Assembly: GCA_020635355.1 (NCBI GenBank)
Contig: JACJZW010000001.1
Location: 62,001-126,000, forward strand
From: Flavobacteriales bacterium
GTDB lineage: Bacteria > Bacteroidota > Bacteroidia > NS11-12g > UBA9320
Length of the DNA: 64,000 bases
Direction of reading: 5' to 3'
Position 1 is the first letter of the stretch. Each line of letters opens with the position of its first letter. This document shows, piece by piece, positions 34,551-43,629 of this stretch. A model generated the notes under the pieces. That model was not told the origin of the DNA and did not search any database. It saw only the letters and a list, made by a program, of their open reading frames with translations. The position numbers and the translations under genes are program-made.

Positions 34551-35669
34551 TTAACTTTGCCGTGGCCCTCGTTTTTTCGGAGAATCCTCAATGGGTTTGG
34601 ATTTTAATTTGTCTCCTGCATTGATGCCTTTGAGTACCTCAACGTTTATACCATCCGACAACCCTAGTTCAACTGGTCGTTTTTCAAACACCTGTGGACT
34701 GGTCTCCACCTCCACATAGGGCTTGCCCTGATCAAATTGAACCAACGCTTCGGCTATACAGTTTACGCTATCCCTGCGGTCTAAAACGATATCGGCGTTA
34801 GCGCTATATCCGGCCCGAATGAAAACATCGTTCATGGATTTTACAACGGCGCGGATTTCAAATTGAATCGCCCCCTGATCTTCAACACCTTTAGGGGAAA
34901 TGTATTCCAGTGTGGCTTCAATGGTTTTGTCTTCAATGGCGCCTAGAGTTAACACCAGTGGCATGCCAATTTTAAGTTTGCCTACTTCCGATTCATCCAC
35001 CTTGCCCTCGAACACCATTTTATTCATATCCGCCACAAATGCGATGGTAGTACCGGCATTGAAATTATTGGCTTCGATGACGCTATTTCCAACTTCCACC
35101 GGAACATCCAGTACCGTACCGGAAATGGTGGAACGAACCATCGTATTGGAAGCCCCGGCTGCCTTAGTGGAGACACCATCACGCACAATTACGAGGTTGT
35201 CATTGGCTGCGCTCAATTCTTCATTCGCATTATCCAATGCCTGTTGTAGGATTTGAAACTCCTGATCCGAGATAATGCCTTGCCCGTGTAATGGTTTGTT
35301 CCGATCGTAATCGCGCTGGGCATTGCGTTGAGCAATTTTGGCCCGATTGACCCGATTTTCGGCGCTATTCAAACTGGACATGTTGGCGATCACCTTGATT
35401 TTAGCAATCAGATCACCTTTTTTTATGGCTTGTCCGGGCTCAACATACAGGGCATCAATGATGCCACTAAGTTGAGGTTTAATTTCGATCTCGTTCTCTG
35501 GAATCACCGAACCCGTAGCCACCGTCTTTTTCACCAAACTGCTCACGAACATGGATTCGGTGCTGTATACAACCGGTTTCTTTTTGGACTTGTTATAGAG
35601 GTAATAGAAGGTACTGATGAACAGACCAACCAAAACTACCACCAATACTATCTTGAGAATTCGCTTCAT
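34551..35669 (-). CDS. HlyD/MacA-type efflux periplasmic adaptor
   Basis: 372 residues. Membrane fusion proteins of this type link an inner-membrane ABC or RND pump to an outer-membrane TolC-like channel. Visible: N-terminal membrane anchor (KIVLVVVLVGLFISTFYYLY), first half of the lipoyl-like domain (IKPQLSGIIDALYVEPGQAIKKGDLIAKI), a coiled coil from about residue 95 to 165, second lipoyl half (STISGTVLDVPVEVGNSV), beta-barrel and membrane-proximal domains, and a basic tail. It most resembles MacA-type adaptors, whose MacB permease genes are normally adjacent. No permease or channel gene is next to it here, so the partners must lie elsewhere. Confidence 0.88.
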   Translation of the reverse strand: MKRILKIVLVVVLVGLFISTFYYLYNKSKKKPVVYSTESMFVSSLVKKTVATGSVIPENEIEIKPQLSGIIDALYVEPGQAIKKGDLIAKIKVIANMSSLNSAENRVNRAKIAQRNAQRDYDRNKPLHGQGIISDQEFQILQQALDNANEELSAANDNLVIVRDGVSTKAAGASNTMVRSTISGTVLDVPVEVGNSVIEANNFNAGTTIAFVADMNKMVFEGKVDESEVGKLKIGMPLVLTLGAIEDKTIEATLEYISPKGVEDQGAIQFEIRAVVKSMNDVFIRAGYSANADIVLDRRDSVNCIAEALVQFDQGKPYVEVETSPQVFEKRPVELGLSDGINVEVLKGINAGDKLKSKPIEDSPKKRGPRQS

Positions 35670-35771
35670 CCGGAGAAGGGTTTATCGCAAAACTGAGGCT
35701 TTCAAACGGTGTTGAAAGGAAAATAGGACCGACCTCGATGAAGTCGGATCAATATCCGATGGACTACTTTA

Positions 35772-36671
35772 TCAAGAGAAAGACTCCGTTGCCCAATAGC
35801 TCTTGGCTGTCTCCTTTGGGTTGATGGCCATGATAGGTGTGCGCTTCGTTCCGTGAATGATTTGCTGGGCAAATGAACCCAGGAAGAAATCCATCACACC
35901 ACCTTCCTTTTGAGTCATAATCATGATGAGATCGGCGTCAATCTCCTCACTGTACTTGATGATGTCCTTTCCAAAATGATCCGGATATTCCTGATCATCC
36001 AGCAATTTGCTCACGAAGTTTACATTGTTTTTGCGCAGGATTTGCTCCACCTGATTGAGACTTCCCTGAACCTTTTTCTGAAGGAATTCATCATTCTCAA
36101 CCTCCATAATAATATGGATCTGGGAGTCGTATTTGTTGGCCAAATGGATGGCCCAGGAAACCTTTTGACGTGATTCCTTGGTCAAGTCAATTGGCAGAAC
36201 AATTTTCTTGTAGTTTGGAGTTGATTTGATATCCTTCACAATCACCACCGGTACATGAGCCGATTTTAAAACACGTGATGTGGTTGATCCGATGATTTGC
36301 TCAGCCATGTGATCACCGTTGTACCCCATCACAATGCTATCACAAGCCAATGATTCAGCGGCCTCCACAATTTGCTTGTACGGCTTGCCTTCACGCATCA
36401 ACGTGTTTACCTTGATTTTAGGATACTTGGACGTGATTTCAGCAGCCTTTTCCTCCAACTGCTTATTGATGTTGGCAACCAGGACTGATTTTTCCATCCC
36501 TCCCCCAAAAAGTGAGGAGAAGAAGCTTTCCTCTACCACATACAACAAGGTGATTTCGTTATCGAATAGATCCGCAATGTTTACGGCATGTTCGATGGCA
36601 TTGTTGGAGGCAGTTGAAAAGTCAGTAGGAACCAGGATAATATTGTCCTTTGGCGTTTTAATCGAGTCCAT
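35772..36671 (-). CDS. Universal stress protein, two Usp domains
   Basis: 299 residues, two tandem Usp folds (about 8-145 and 150-285). The first domain opens with IILVPTDFSTASNNAIEHAV and has a near-match to the ATP-binding G-x2-G-x9-G(S/T) motif (MGYNGDHMAEQIIGSTTSRV). The second (KKIVLPIDLTKESRQKVSWA) has lost most of it (MTQKEGGVMDFFLGS), a common situation in tandem Usps. Such proteins respond to starvation, redox or hypoxia; the target here is unknown. A -7 promoter match lies 20 bases upstream, divergent from the nucleoside phosphorylase gene. Confidence 0.93.
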   Translation of the reverse strand: MDSIKTPKDNIILVPTDFSTASNNAIEHAVNIADLFDNEITLLYVVEESFFSSLFGGGMEKSVLVANINKQLEEKAAEITSKYPKIKVNTLMREGKPYKQIVEAAESLACDSIVMGYNGDHMAEQIIGSTTSRVLKSAHVPVVIVKDIKSTPNYKKIVLPIDLTKESRQKVSWAIHLANKYDSQIHIIMEVENDEFLQKKVQGSLNQVEQILRKNNVNFVSKLLDDQEYPDHFGKDIIKYSEEIDADLIMIMTQKEGGVMDFFLGSFAQQIIHGTKRTPIMAINPKETAKSYWATESFS

Positions 36672-36691
36672 GGATTTGTGTTATTTTGGCG

Positions 36692-36699
36692 CAAAAATA
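36692..36699 (-). promoter_or_regulatory. Predicted promoter of the universal stress protein gene (-7 box)
   Basis: TATTTTTG on the minus strand matches TAnnTTTG and ends 20 bases before the ATG. It lies in the 51-base divergent gap shared with the phosphorylase gene. Confidence 0.45.
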
Positions 36700-36722
36700 C
36701 CACATCCGAAAGACTAAGCCCT

Positions 36723-37571
36723 ATGAAAGATTCGGAATTGATTGTCAATGATGACGGATCAATTTATCACCTGGCCTTAAGGCCGGAAGAGTTGGCGGAT
36801 ACCATTATTACCGTGGGTGATCCGGATCGGGTTGAACTGGTTACACGGCACTTTGATACCATTGAATTTACCCGAAAACGTCGAGAATTTGTGACGCAAA
36901 CCGGGTGGATTGGAAAGCAGCGAATAACCTGTTTGAGTACGGGAATGGGGTCGGGTAATGTCGATATTGTCCTGAACGAGCTGGATGCCCTGGCCAACAT
37001 TGATTTCACCACTCGCCAGCATCGGTCTGAACCCAGGGAACTTACCATCGTTCGTGTGGGTACTTCCGGTAGCATCCGGGAAGATGTTGCGGTGGATGAT
37101 ATCCTGGTGTCTGGAGTGGCCATTGGCCTCGAAGGCATCATGTTGTGGTATGAACAACGGGAACGAACACCAACGGAAGAGGCTTGGCATCAGGCGCTTG
37201 AAGACGTACACCTTCCATTGGATTCGTACGTCTCCGAATCCAATGGGGAGCTTATGAACCGTTTTTCGGATTTGTCCGTTGGTGTGACGCTCACCACCGC
37301 CGGATTCTATGCGCCACAGTCCCGGTCAATTCGGTTGCGACCCATGGAAGATGACTTTCTAAACCGACTATCCAACATTGAAGTGAGCGGACAGTTTATC
37401 ACCAACATTGAGATGGAAACCGCAGCGATCTATGGCTTGTCCCGTGCATTGGGACATCGTGCGTTGTCTATAAATGCCATACTAGCCAACCGATTAAGTG
37501 GAGCGTTTTCCACTTCACCCTTAAAAACCGTGACCCAAGCCATCGAATACACCCTGGATCGGCTGATCTAA
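36723..37571 (+). CDS. Nucleoside phosphorylase, uridine-phosphorylase-like
   Basis: 282 residues from MKDSELIVNDDGSIYHL; fifteen residues available upstream are not conserved. These enzymes split nucleosides with phosphate to base and ribose-1-phosphate. Family signs: TIITVGDPDRVE (phosphate-binding loop), CLSTGMGSGNVDIVLNEL, IVRVGTSGSIRED and, near the C-terminus, the ribose-binding NIEMETAAIYGL. The overall pattern is of the PNP/UDP family with a best fit to uridine phosphorylase, but substrate choice is not certain. The GNAT-like gene follows after three bases, so they are co-transcribed. Confidence 0.9.
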   Translation: MKDSELIVNDDGSIYHLALRPEELADTIITVGDPDRVELVTRHFDTIEFTRKRREFVTQTGWIGKQRITCLSTGMGSGNVDIVLNELDALANIDFTTRQHRSEPRELTIVRVGTSGSIREDVAVDDILVSGVAIGLEGIMLWYEQRERTPTEEAWHQALEDVHLPLDSYVSESNGELMNRFSDLSVGVTLTTAGFYAPQSRSIRLRPMEDDFLNRLSNIEVSGQFITNIEMETAAIYGLSRALGHRALSINAILANRLSGAFSTSPLKTVTQAIEYTLDRLI

Positions 37572-37574
37572 ACC

Positions 37575-38678
37575 ATGCAAATACGAGAGGTAAGATCGCG
37601 GACGGATTGGGCTGATTTTTTTCGGGTACCGGATCTCATTTATCAATCAGATTCCCACTTCATCCCTCATCTGAAACAAGATATCCAACGTATTCTAAAT
37701 CCCCGTAACCCGGCGCTTAAAGGAGGCGGACTAAAAGTTTGGGTTTTAGAGGATGGCGGCAGCGTAATCGGGCGGATTGCAGCTTTTTACAGCGAAGACA
37801 AACCTAAGGCAGGAATCGGATTCTTTGAGTGCATCGATGATTCTCAAGCCTCGAGGATGTTATTTGAGGCTGCCATTAATTTTCTACGGACCTCATCAAA
37901 AGACATCGTTCAAGGGCCGGTTAATGCCGGGGAACGGGATCAATACTGGGGGTTAATGGTGAACGGATTCTCATCGCCTGCCTATCAGGAGAACTACAAC
38001 CCTCCATACTATCAACGCTTATTTGAAGAGGCTGGTTTTAAACCCGGAATCCGACAAACCACACAAGAAGTGACGCCAGCTGAATTCAATCTTTCAAGGA
38101 TGAAGCCATTGGCGGATCGCGTTTTTCAGGACAAAAACATCGAGTTAAAGCATTTCAGAATAAAACAGCTGAAGGATTTTGCCGCTGATTTTGTCTCCAT
38201 CTACAATGCCGCCTGGAAAGCGCACGAGCACTATGTCCCACTTACCTTGAATCAAGTTATTCGTTTAATGAAATCCATGAAGTCGGTGATTCGGGAGGAC
38301 CTGATTTGGTTTACCTATTTTCAGGGGAAACCGATTGCCTTCTATGTGAGCCTTCCCGATGTCAATCAATGGTTCAGGCACGTGAACGGGAACTTTAACT
38401 GGTGGGGAAAGTTGATTTTCATACTGTACAAGAAGTTCCGGCCGGTAAATCGCATTCGAGGAATTGTATTTGGGGTAATACCGGAATTTCAGGGTAGGGG
38501 AATCACAAGTGGAATGATGATGAAGATCTTTGAAGTGTTTGAAAACGACCCGCATTTGAAGTCGACCGAACTGGCGTGGGTAGGTGATTTTAACCCCAGG
38601 ATGTTAGCCTTACTTCAAAGTTTAGGGGCACGCGAAACCAAGGTCCATGTGACCTATGAACGCCCCATTGACCTTTAG
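37575..38678 (+). CDS. GNAT-like acyltransferase, unknown substrate
   Basis: 367 residues. Two GNAT-like halves are suggested: an N-terminal part with VIGRIAAFYSEDKPKAGIGFF and YQENYNPPYYQRLFEEAGF, and a C-terminal part with IRGIVFGVIPEFQGRGITSGMM, which is the acyl-CoA pyrophosphate-binding R/Q-x-x-G-x-G/A region (QGRGITSG), then WVGDFNPRMLALLQSLGA. This matches a widespread Bacteroidota family of about 370 residues annotated as GNAT or N-acyltransferase of unknown target. It is probably cytoplasmic and co-transcribed with the phosphorylase. Confidence 0.82.
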   Translation: MQIREVRSRTDWADFFRVPDLIYQSDSHFIPHLKQDIQRILNPRNPALKGGGLKVWVLEDGGSVIGRIAAFYSEDKPKAGIGFFECIDDSQASRMLFEAAINFLRTSSKDIVQGPVNAGERDQYWGLMVNGFSSPAYQENYNPPYYQRLFEEAGFKPGIRQTTQEVTPAEFNLSRMKPLADRVFQDKNIELKHFRIKQLKDFAADFVSIYNAAWKAHEHYVPLTLNQVIRLMKSMKSVIREDLIWFTYFQGKPIAFYVSLPDVNQWFRHVNGNFNWWGKLIFILYKKFRPVNRIRGIVFGVIPEFQGRGITSGMMMKIFEVFENDPHLKSTELAWVGDFNPRMLALLQSLGARETKVHVTYERPIDL

Positions 38679-38735
38679 CCGTAACCCACTTATTATCAGT
38701 AGCTAAAAAGAACTTCTTATTTTTTTTCGATAGCG

Positions 38736-38766
38736 TTTGATAAAAGTTGGAATCGGTATATCTTTG
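38736..38766 (+). promoter_or_regulatory. Predicted promoter of tRNA-Lys
   Basis: TTTG (38736-38739), 19-base spacer, then TATCTTTG (38759-38766): a full match to the Bacteroidota TTTG/TAnnTTTG promoter, 15 bases before the tRNA. It is the clearest promoter in the window. Confidence 0.8.
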
Positions 38767-38781
38767 CAGCCTCAAAAAAAC

Positions 38782-38854
38782 GATTCCGTAGCTCAGTTGG
38801 TAGAGCATTACACTTTTAATGTAGTGGTCCTGGGTTCGAGTCCCAGCGGGATCA
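38782..38854 (+). tRNA. tRNA-Lys (anticodon TTT)
   Basis: 73 bases. Acceptor GATTCCG with CGGGATC, D arm GCTC-AGTTGGTA-GAGC, anticodon stem TTACA/TGTAG around CTTTTAA giving TTT, T arm CTGGG-TTCGAGT-CCCAG. The CCA end is not encoded (the genome reads ACA after the stem), unlike the two tRNA-Leu genes. It reads AAA and AAG. Confidence 0.97.
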
Positions 38855-38859
38855 CAAAA

Positions 38860-38884
38860 AGCCTCCTCACCGGGAGGCTTTTTT
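38860..38884 (+). terminator. Rho-independent terminator of tRNA-Lys
   Basis: AGCCTCC pairs with GGAGGCT, followed by TTTTT. It begins five bases after the tRNA. The remaining 125 bases up to the promoter of the next gene are empty. Confidence 0.88.
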
Positions 38885-39008
38885 GTTTCACCTCGTTCAC
38901 TATTCAGCCACAGCAATTTGGCTAAACAGCGGTCACGTAAATCCCTGATATTTGGGTATTCTATTCTGGAAATATCTGGTTGACTTTCACCATAATGCCT
39001 CATCTTGT

Positions 39009-39038
39009 TTTGTGAATTTAAGCAATGAGTTATCTTCG
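39009..39038 (+). promoter_or_regulatory. Possible promoter of the caspase-like gene
   Basis: TTTG (39009-39012), 18-base spacer, TATCTTCG (39031-39038), one mismatch from TAnnTTTG, leaving a leader of about 36 bases to the ATG at 39080. Confidence 0.45.
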
Positions 39039-39079
39039 TTTACCTTGCAAAACGTTCTGGATATTAAGTCATTAGTTAG

Positions 39080-41047
39080 ATGATGGACTTCAAGACCTTG
39101 AGTTTAGTTGGCATGTTCATGCTGTGCTGTTCGCTGGCTGGTGCGCAATCCAATCGGTTTACATCCAACCTGGAACTGGAACTTGTTTTTCATGACCCGT
39201 ATATGGAAAAGGAATTCCTCATTAAGGAAGGAGGGGCTGTTTTTGAGACTTTTGACTATTCAGCTCATTTTAGTAAAAAGATTGGGGATGCACCATCTCA
39301 CATTTACCTCATTGAGTTCAAGCCGGAGTCTGAGCCACGGATTATCTTCATTCGGCCTGATTCTAGTTGGTTAACGGCAGCCCGGGGCGACAAACTTCGG
39401 GCACCCATTTTGGAAAATTGGAAATTTACAGGACCATACGGAGTACAAGCCTTGCTGATGATCTATTCCAACGTTCCATTGTTGTTCAACAATGCCGAGG
39501 TAACCAACAATGGGCGAGTAATTTATCCGATGGATTTAGAGTGGCTAAAAAATGGCGAAATTCCTCCTTCACTTGAAGATGCGATTGATGTGCAGCGCGT
39601 GATTCTGGATATCCGGTCAGAAACCGATTATTTTTTTACTTCTTCAAGCAGTGGATCAGACAACTTGAATGGAGACGGTTCAGGCGGTGATACATCGTCA
39701 GAAAATGGATTTGGGACGGATGGAGGCGGTGGTAATGCAAGAGGTAAGAAAACAAAAACAACTGAATACGGTTTGCTGCGCCGATTCTTCACTGGAGTTG
39801 GCCAACTATTTAAGCGAGACCGGGATCAAAGCCCTGAAGAGTCTGAGGGAACTTCCGAGGATTGGTCGTGGGGAAGTGAAGCACCGGATTCGCCGGCTCC
39901 TGATGGGCAACAAGAAGCCGTTAGTCTGGATTTACCCAGAACGGAGGTGCCTAATAATCGAATGTTTGTTGATTATCCGTTGTTAATCATGAATTCTCCA
40001 CCCGAACCGGCTTATAGTGAGCGAGGCGGGCTGTCCAAAGCAACACCCGTAACTACGAAAGCCTATGTTGTTAAAGGAAATGTGGCTGCCGCCGATATGG
40101 AGGATCTTTCGGTTGTAATCGAGGTGTATAAAGACGATTGGATTACAGAGGATCATCACCTGACGTCGGATATGATGCGCTCTACTGCCCAATCCAAAAC
40201 CTTTGAATGTCAGGTTGCTTTGACCCAAGGGGAAAACCAGATTAAGGTACGAGCTTATACTGCAGACGGTTATTCTGTTTACGATGACTTCAATGTCAGT
40301 TTTACCCCGGATACCACGCCTGCACCAGGAGGAAGGGATTTTATCATCATACTGGGTGTTAATCAGTATCACTATTGGCCTAAACTTTCAAACGCGGTTT
40401 CAGATGCACAACGCATTGGGAAGGTTCTTCAAAATAATTACGGCACAGATAGTACCAAGGTTTTTGCTATGTATGATCATCAATGTACGCGAGTTGCCGT
40501 AGACAGTTTATTTCGATTAATCATCAGCCAAACAAAGGAAACTGATCGTGTGCTGGTGTATTATGCTGGACATGGATACTATGATGAATTGCTGGAAGAG
40601 GGTTATTGGGTGCTGTGTGATGGTCAAGTTGATAAACCAGGCACCTATCTATCCAATTCAACCCTAACCAAATACATTAAATCATTCAGAAGCAAGCACA
40701 CACTTTTTATTGCCGATGCGTGTTTTTCAGGATCGTATTACACAAGTACAGGGCGAGGGTTGGAAACCAGATCGGATCGGTTGAATCAAGATCGGTCACG
40801 CTGGATGTTTAGCTCTGGTGGATTGGAAACGGTAGCGGATGATTTTCAACGTTCAGGAACAAGTCCATTTGCCTATTACTTACTCAAGTATTTGGAGAAT
40901 CCTCCTTCTTCCACTTTTGGAATTGGTGAACTTTCAGAGCAAATCGCCAAAAATGTTTCATCCAATAGTGCTCAACTGCCCGTAGCCCGTCCTTTGCAAA
41001 ATGCTGGAGATGAAGGTGGTGAATACGTCTTTCGTAAGACAAAATAA
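39080..41047 (+). CDS. Secreted caspase-like (C14) protease
   Basis: 655 residues. A signal peptide (LVGMFMLCCSLAGAQS) sends it out of the cytoplasm. Residues 25-190 form a beta-rich N-terminal domain, followed by a Gly/Ser/Asp-rich linker (about 195-285). A second beta-rich region of about 330-410 ends with GENQIKVRAYTADGYSVYD, resembling an Ig-like or Big-type module. The caspase fold runs from about 415 to the end: DFIIILGVNQYHYWP, catalytic His498 in YYAGHGYY and catalytic Cys548 in IADACFSGSYY. Bacterial caspase homologues (orthocaspases) cut after basic or acidic residues and serve in proteolysis, stress or defence. There is no T9SS sorting domain, so it is probably periplasmic or otherwise exported. 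Both catalytic residues are intact. No obvious partner gene is adjacent. Confidence 0.88.
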   Translation: MMDFKTLSLVGMFMLCCSLAGAQSNRFTSNLELELVFHDPYMEKEFLIKEGGAVFETFDYSAHFSKKIGDAPSHIYLIEFKPESEPRIIFIRPDSSWLTAARGDKLRAPILENWKFTGPYGVQALLMIYSNVPLLFNNAEVTNNGRVIYPMDLEWLKNGEIPPSLEDAIDVQRVILDIRSETDYFFTSSSSGSDNLNGDGSGGDTSSENGFGTDGGGGNARGKKTKTTEYGLLRRFFTGVGQLFKRDRDQSPEESEGTSEDWSWGSEAPDSPAPDGQQEAVSLDLPRTEVPNNRMFVDYPLLIMNSPPEPAYSERGGLSKATPVTTKAYVVKGNVAAADMEDLSVVIEVYKDDWITEDHHLTSDMMRSTAQSKTFECQVALTQGENQIKVRAYTADGYSVYDDFNVSFTPDTTPAPGGRDFIIILGVNQYHYWPKLSNAVSDAQRIGKVLQNNYGTDSTKVFAMYDHQCTRVAVDSLFRLIISQTKETDRVLVYYAGHGYYDELLEEGYWVLCDGQVDKPGTYLSNSTLTKYIKSFRSKHTLFIADACFSGSYYTSTGRGLETRSDRLNQDRSRWMFSSGGLETVADDFQRSGTSPFAYYLLKYLENPPSSTFGIGELSEQIAKNVSSNSAQLPVARPLQNAGDEGGEYVFRKTK

Positions 41048-41310
41048 CATCAACCTCTTGATTAATTTTCCATTTGTGGTAGGACGTGTTTGTGTCTATT
41101 TGCTTCTATTTCAAGTTGTTAATTGAGTAACCGACTTTGATGTAGTGGTTTCAACCTTTAAAAGGCAATGCCACCTTGAATGATGAAATCCGTAACGATT
41201 TCACGCGAAAGGGGAGGTGACCTTCCAACTATTGGATTTACCGTCATTTGCAGGTCTTGATCATCTGCGAATTATCCCTTAGTATTGAACAGTAGTAGCA
41301 GTTTTGTATT
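41048..41310. other. Intergenic region before the beta-helix gene
   Basis: 263 bases without a supportable gene. An inverted repeat (TGAAATC 41184-41190, GATTTCA 41197-41203) lacks a T run, so it is not a classical terminator; it could be an mRNA structure or an operator. A TTG is the only reasonable start of the next gene, so part of this region may be its leader. Confidence 0.4.
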
Positions 41311-43386
41311 TTGTTTAACCGTTTAATCGCCCTTATTCTGGTGTTCGGTTTGTTCGTTTCGTGTGATGTAAATGGTCAGTCCATTGCCTCATATCGAACA
41401 ACAGATTGGTCGGCATCAGGTACGTCTTCGCACTTTAATTCACGCAGTGGATTTGTGGATGTGACCGATATTGGAGCAGCCGCAAATGGCACCACCAACG
41501 ATTACTCGGTAATACAAACCGCCATAGATTCCATGTACACTATTGGAGGTGGTATTGTATTTCTGCCTGCAGGGGTCTACAAGATCATGGGCAATTTGGT
41601 TTTAAAGTCCAACGTCGTCATTCGAGGTGAGGGATCCGATCAAACAACCCTTCGTTTCAATGTTGGCAGTTCAAACGATTGCATCTATGCATCCGGTAAT
41701 GAAGGGTCATCTATTTCTCTCACGCAATCGGCACATGTAGGCGAACAACATGTTCACGTTGCCTCTCACTCATTCTCAACGGGTGATTGGGTACGGTTGT
41801 ACCAGGGGGATAGCTCATTTATTACCAGTTCCTGGTCATCGAATTATGTGGGGCAAATTGTTCAGCTGGACAGTGTAACCAGTACCGAGTTGTTTTTTAC
41901 TACACCCCTTCGGATTTATCTATCAACCGGACAATCGGCAGCCGTCCGGAATATCAGCCCAGTGTCCCATTGTGGAATTGAGGATTTACGTCTCGTTCGG
42001 AATGATGCAACAGCCGATCAATCCTCCAATGTTCAATTTAACAATGTGGTACATGGTTGGATTTATGGTGTTGAGTCCGATTCATGTAACTATGCACATT
42101 TCGAACTTTCCAGATCCAGTAACATATTGATTCAGGGTTGTTTTCTTCATAATGGCCATTCATACGGTAGTGGCGGGAAAGGATACGGGATAGCTCTTCA
42201 GTATACCACTGGGAACTGTAGGATTCAAGATAATATTTTTCAAAAGCTGCGTCATGCCGTGCTTTTTCAGGCATGTTCAAATGGAAATGTGATCGGTTAC
42301 AATTACTCAACTGAACCCTATTGGACGGATAGTTGGGTACCATCGGATTACCCGGGTGACGTGGTGATGCACGGCAATTATCCGTACTTCAATCTGGTGG
42401 AAGGAAATATCTTCAACAATCTCCGGATCGATGTTTCCCACGGATTGAACGGAAAGCACAACGTATTTCTTCGGAATCGGATGACGAATTATGGGATCAT
42501 CATGAGTTCCAGTCCGGCATCAGACAGTCAAACCTTCGTAGCCAATGAAATTACCGGTTCCGGTTCGGTATCGGTTTGGCCGTTTTCTTACAGCCGTGGA
42601 CAGTATACCTTGGTGGGAACAGGTCATTTTGAGTATGGAAATAACCAGCGTGGCACACTTATCCCAAGTGGTACATCCGGGAATCCGGTGAATTCACTCT
42701 ATCTCACGACAGAACCCGGATTCTGGGAAAACAGCGGAACCTGGCCAACACTGGGAGGAACCAATACCATTAATACAGGTACCATTCCGGCAGCGTATCG
42801 ATATCAAAATGCGCAGGTAAAGACGGTAGCGTTGGGAATGGGAGAGGCCCTTCCGGTGGATCTACTCACATTTGACGGAAAGCGAATAGGGGATCACGTT
42901 ATTTTGAATTGGTCAACTGCTCAGGAACAACACAACCAATGGTTTGTTGTAAAGCGTTTGCTATCAGCTACTGAGACGATCGAGGTGGGACGAGTGGCAT
43001 CCAAAGGCGATGCGCTGATTCAACAGGACTACTCCTTGACTGATTATACGGTTACCACACACGAAACTCTGGTGTATTCACTTGAGCAGATTGATTTTGA
43101 CGGCAAGGAAACACATCTAGGGGTGGTTACGGTACAACCTCTCGAAGGTTTGTCTCGAATGGTGTTGGAACCCAATCCGGTGAATGATTTGATCCGGGTA
43201 ACATTACCGAAATCAAATCGATCTGTTCAGTATCGAATCGTGGATTTCTCAGGTCGCGAGATTCAAGCAGATAAATTAAACTCAAACGGATGGATATCTG
43301 TTCGTCTCTTGCCCCATGGAAGTTATTTTCTGGAGGTGTTGGCTGACGGACAATCGTATGATCGGATGATCTTCATCCGTCAGTAG
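41311..43386 (+). CDS. Pectate-lyase-like beta-helix protein with T9SS sorting domain
   Basis: 691 residues starting at TTG; no in-frame ATG precedes the signal peptide (FNRLIALILVFGLFVSCDVNG), so the non-ATG start is likely real. Around residues 45-110, VDVTDIGAAANGTTNDYSVI and IVFLPAGVYKI with NVVIRGEGSD match the start of the Pectate_lyase_3/GH55-type right-handed beta-helix, followed by about 350 residues of Asn-rich coils. From LPVDLLTFDG on comes the linker typical of T9SS cargo, then a type A sorting domain (MVLEPNPVND, GSYFLEVLADGQS). Such proteins act on polysaccharides or serve as tail-spike-like surface proteins; no catalytic triad can be assigned from sequence alone. Confidence 0.86.
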   Translation: MFNRLIALILVFGLFVSCDVNGQSIASYRTTDWSASGTSSHFNSRSGFVDVTDIGAAANGTTNDYSVIQTAIDSMYTIGGGIVFLPAGVYKIMGNLVLKSNVVIRGEGSDQTTLRFNVGSSNDCIYASGNEGSSISLTQSAHVGEQHVHVASHSFSTGDWVRLYQGDSSFITSSWSSNYVGQIVQLDSVTSTELFFTTPLRIYLSTGQSAAVRNISPVSHCGIEDLRLVRNDATADQSSNVQFNNVVHGWIYGVESDSCNYAHFELSRSSNILIQGCFLHNGHSYGSGGKGYGIALQYTTGNCRIQDNIFQKLRHAVLFQACSNGNVIGYNYSTEPYWTDSWVPSDYPGDVVMHGNYPYFNLVEGNIFNNLRIDVSHGLNGKHNVFLRNRMTNYGIIMSSSPASDSQTFVANEITGSGSVSVWPFSYSRGQYTLVGTGHFEYGNNQRGTLIPSGTSGNPVNSLYLTTEPGFWENSGTWPTLGGTNTINTGTIPAAYRYQNAQVKTVALGMGEALPVDLLTFDGKRIGDHVILNWSTAQEQHNQWFVVKRLLSATETIEVGRVASKGDALIQQDYSLTDYTVTTHETLVYSLEQIDFDGKETHLGVVTVQPLEGLSRMVLEPNPVNDLIRVTLPKSNRSVQYRIVDFSGREIQADKLNSNGWISVRLLPHGSYFLEVLADGQSYDRMIFIRQ

Positions 43387-43569
43387 AGGTATTTAGTTCC
43401 ATTTAATCACTTCATCATTCCATGATTTTAGGGTCAATTCGGCCCGATTTTCGGTCATGAGGAGATTGTTCAATTGCCGTATCTCACCATCATTTTAGCC
43501 AGCTGATACAGTAGTAGCTAATTCAAAGTGATATCTGGGTTAAAGTCGGATTGGCTCTTGTTTGACATC

Positions 43570-43600
43570 AAAAAAAAGGGCCGTCCAATTGGACGACCCT
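43570..43600 (-). terminator. Rho-independent terminator of the HYR protein gene
   Basis: On the minus strand GGGTCGTCC and GGACGGCCC pair around AATT and are followed by seven or eight T. It lies 30 bases after the stop codon of the HYR gene. The 170 bases between here and the plus-strand gene ending at 43386 show nothing else. Confidence 0.85.
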
Positions 43601-43629
43601 CTCCATTGAGTACTAATAGATTAGAAAAG

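Noticed and set aside
34900..35256. 118-residue plus-strand ORF inside the efflux adaptor gene
   Set aside because: Antisense shadow of a clearly conserved coding sequence; Ser/Thr-rich with no start context or domain.
38590..39003. 137-residue minus-strand ORF across tRNA-Lys
   Set aside because: It contains the translated antisense of the tRNA (AGTRTQDHYIKSVMLYQLSYG-like), a well-known false protein in databases; it also overlaps the end of the GNAT-like gene and the tRNA promoter and terminator.
41289..43518. 11-base direct repeat ACAGTAGTAGC at 41289-41299 and 43508-43518, flanking the beta-helix gene
   Set aside because: Low-complexity sequence; similar GTAGTAG runs occur near 16675-16690. 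No transposase or terminal inverted repeats, so a target-site duplication is not supported.
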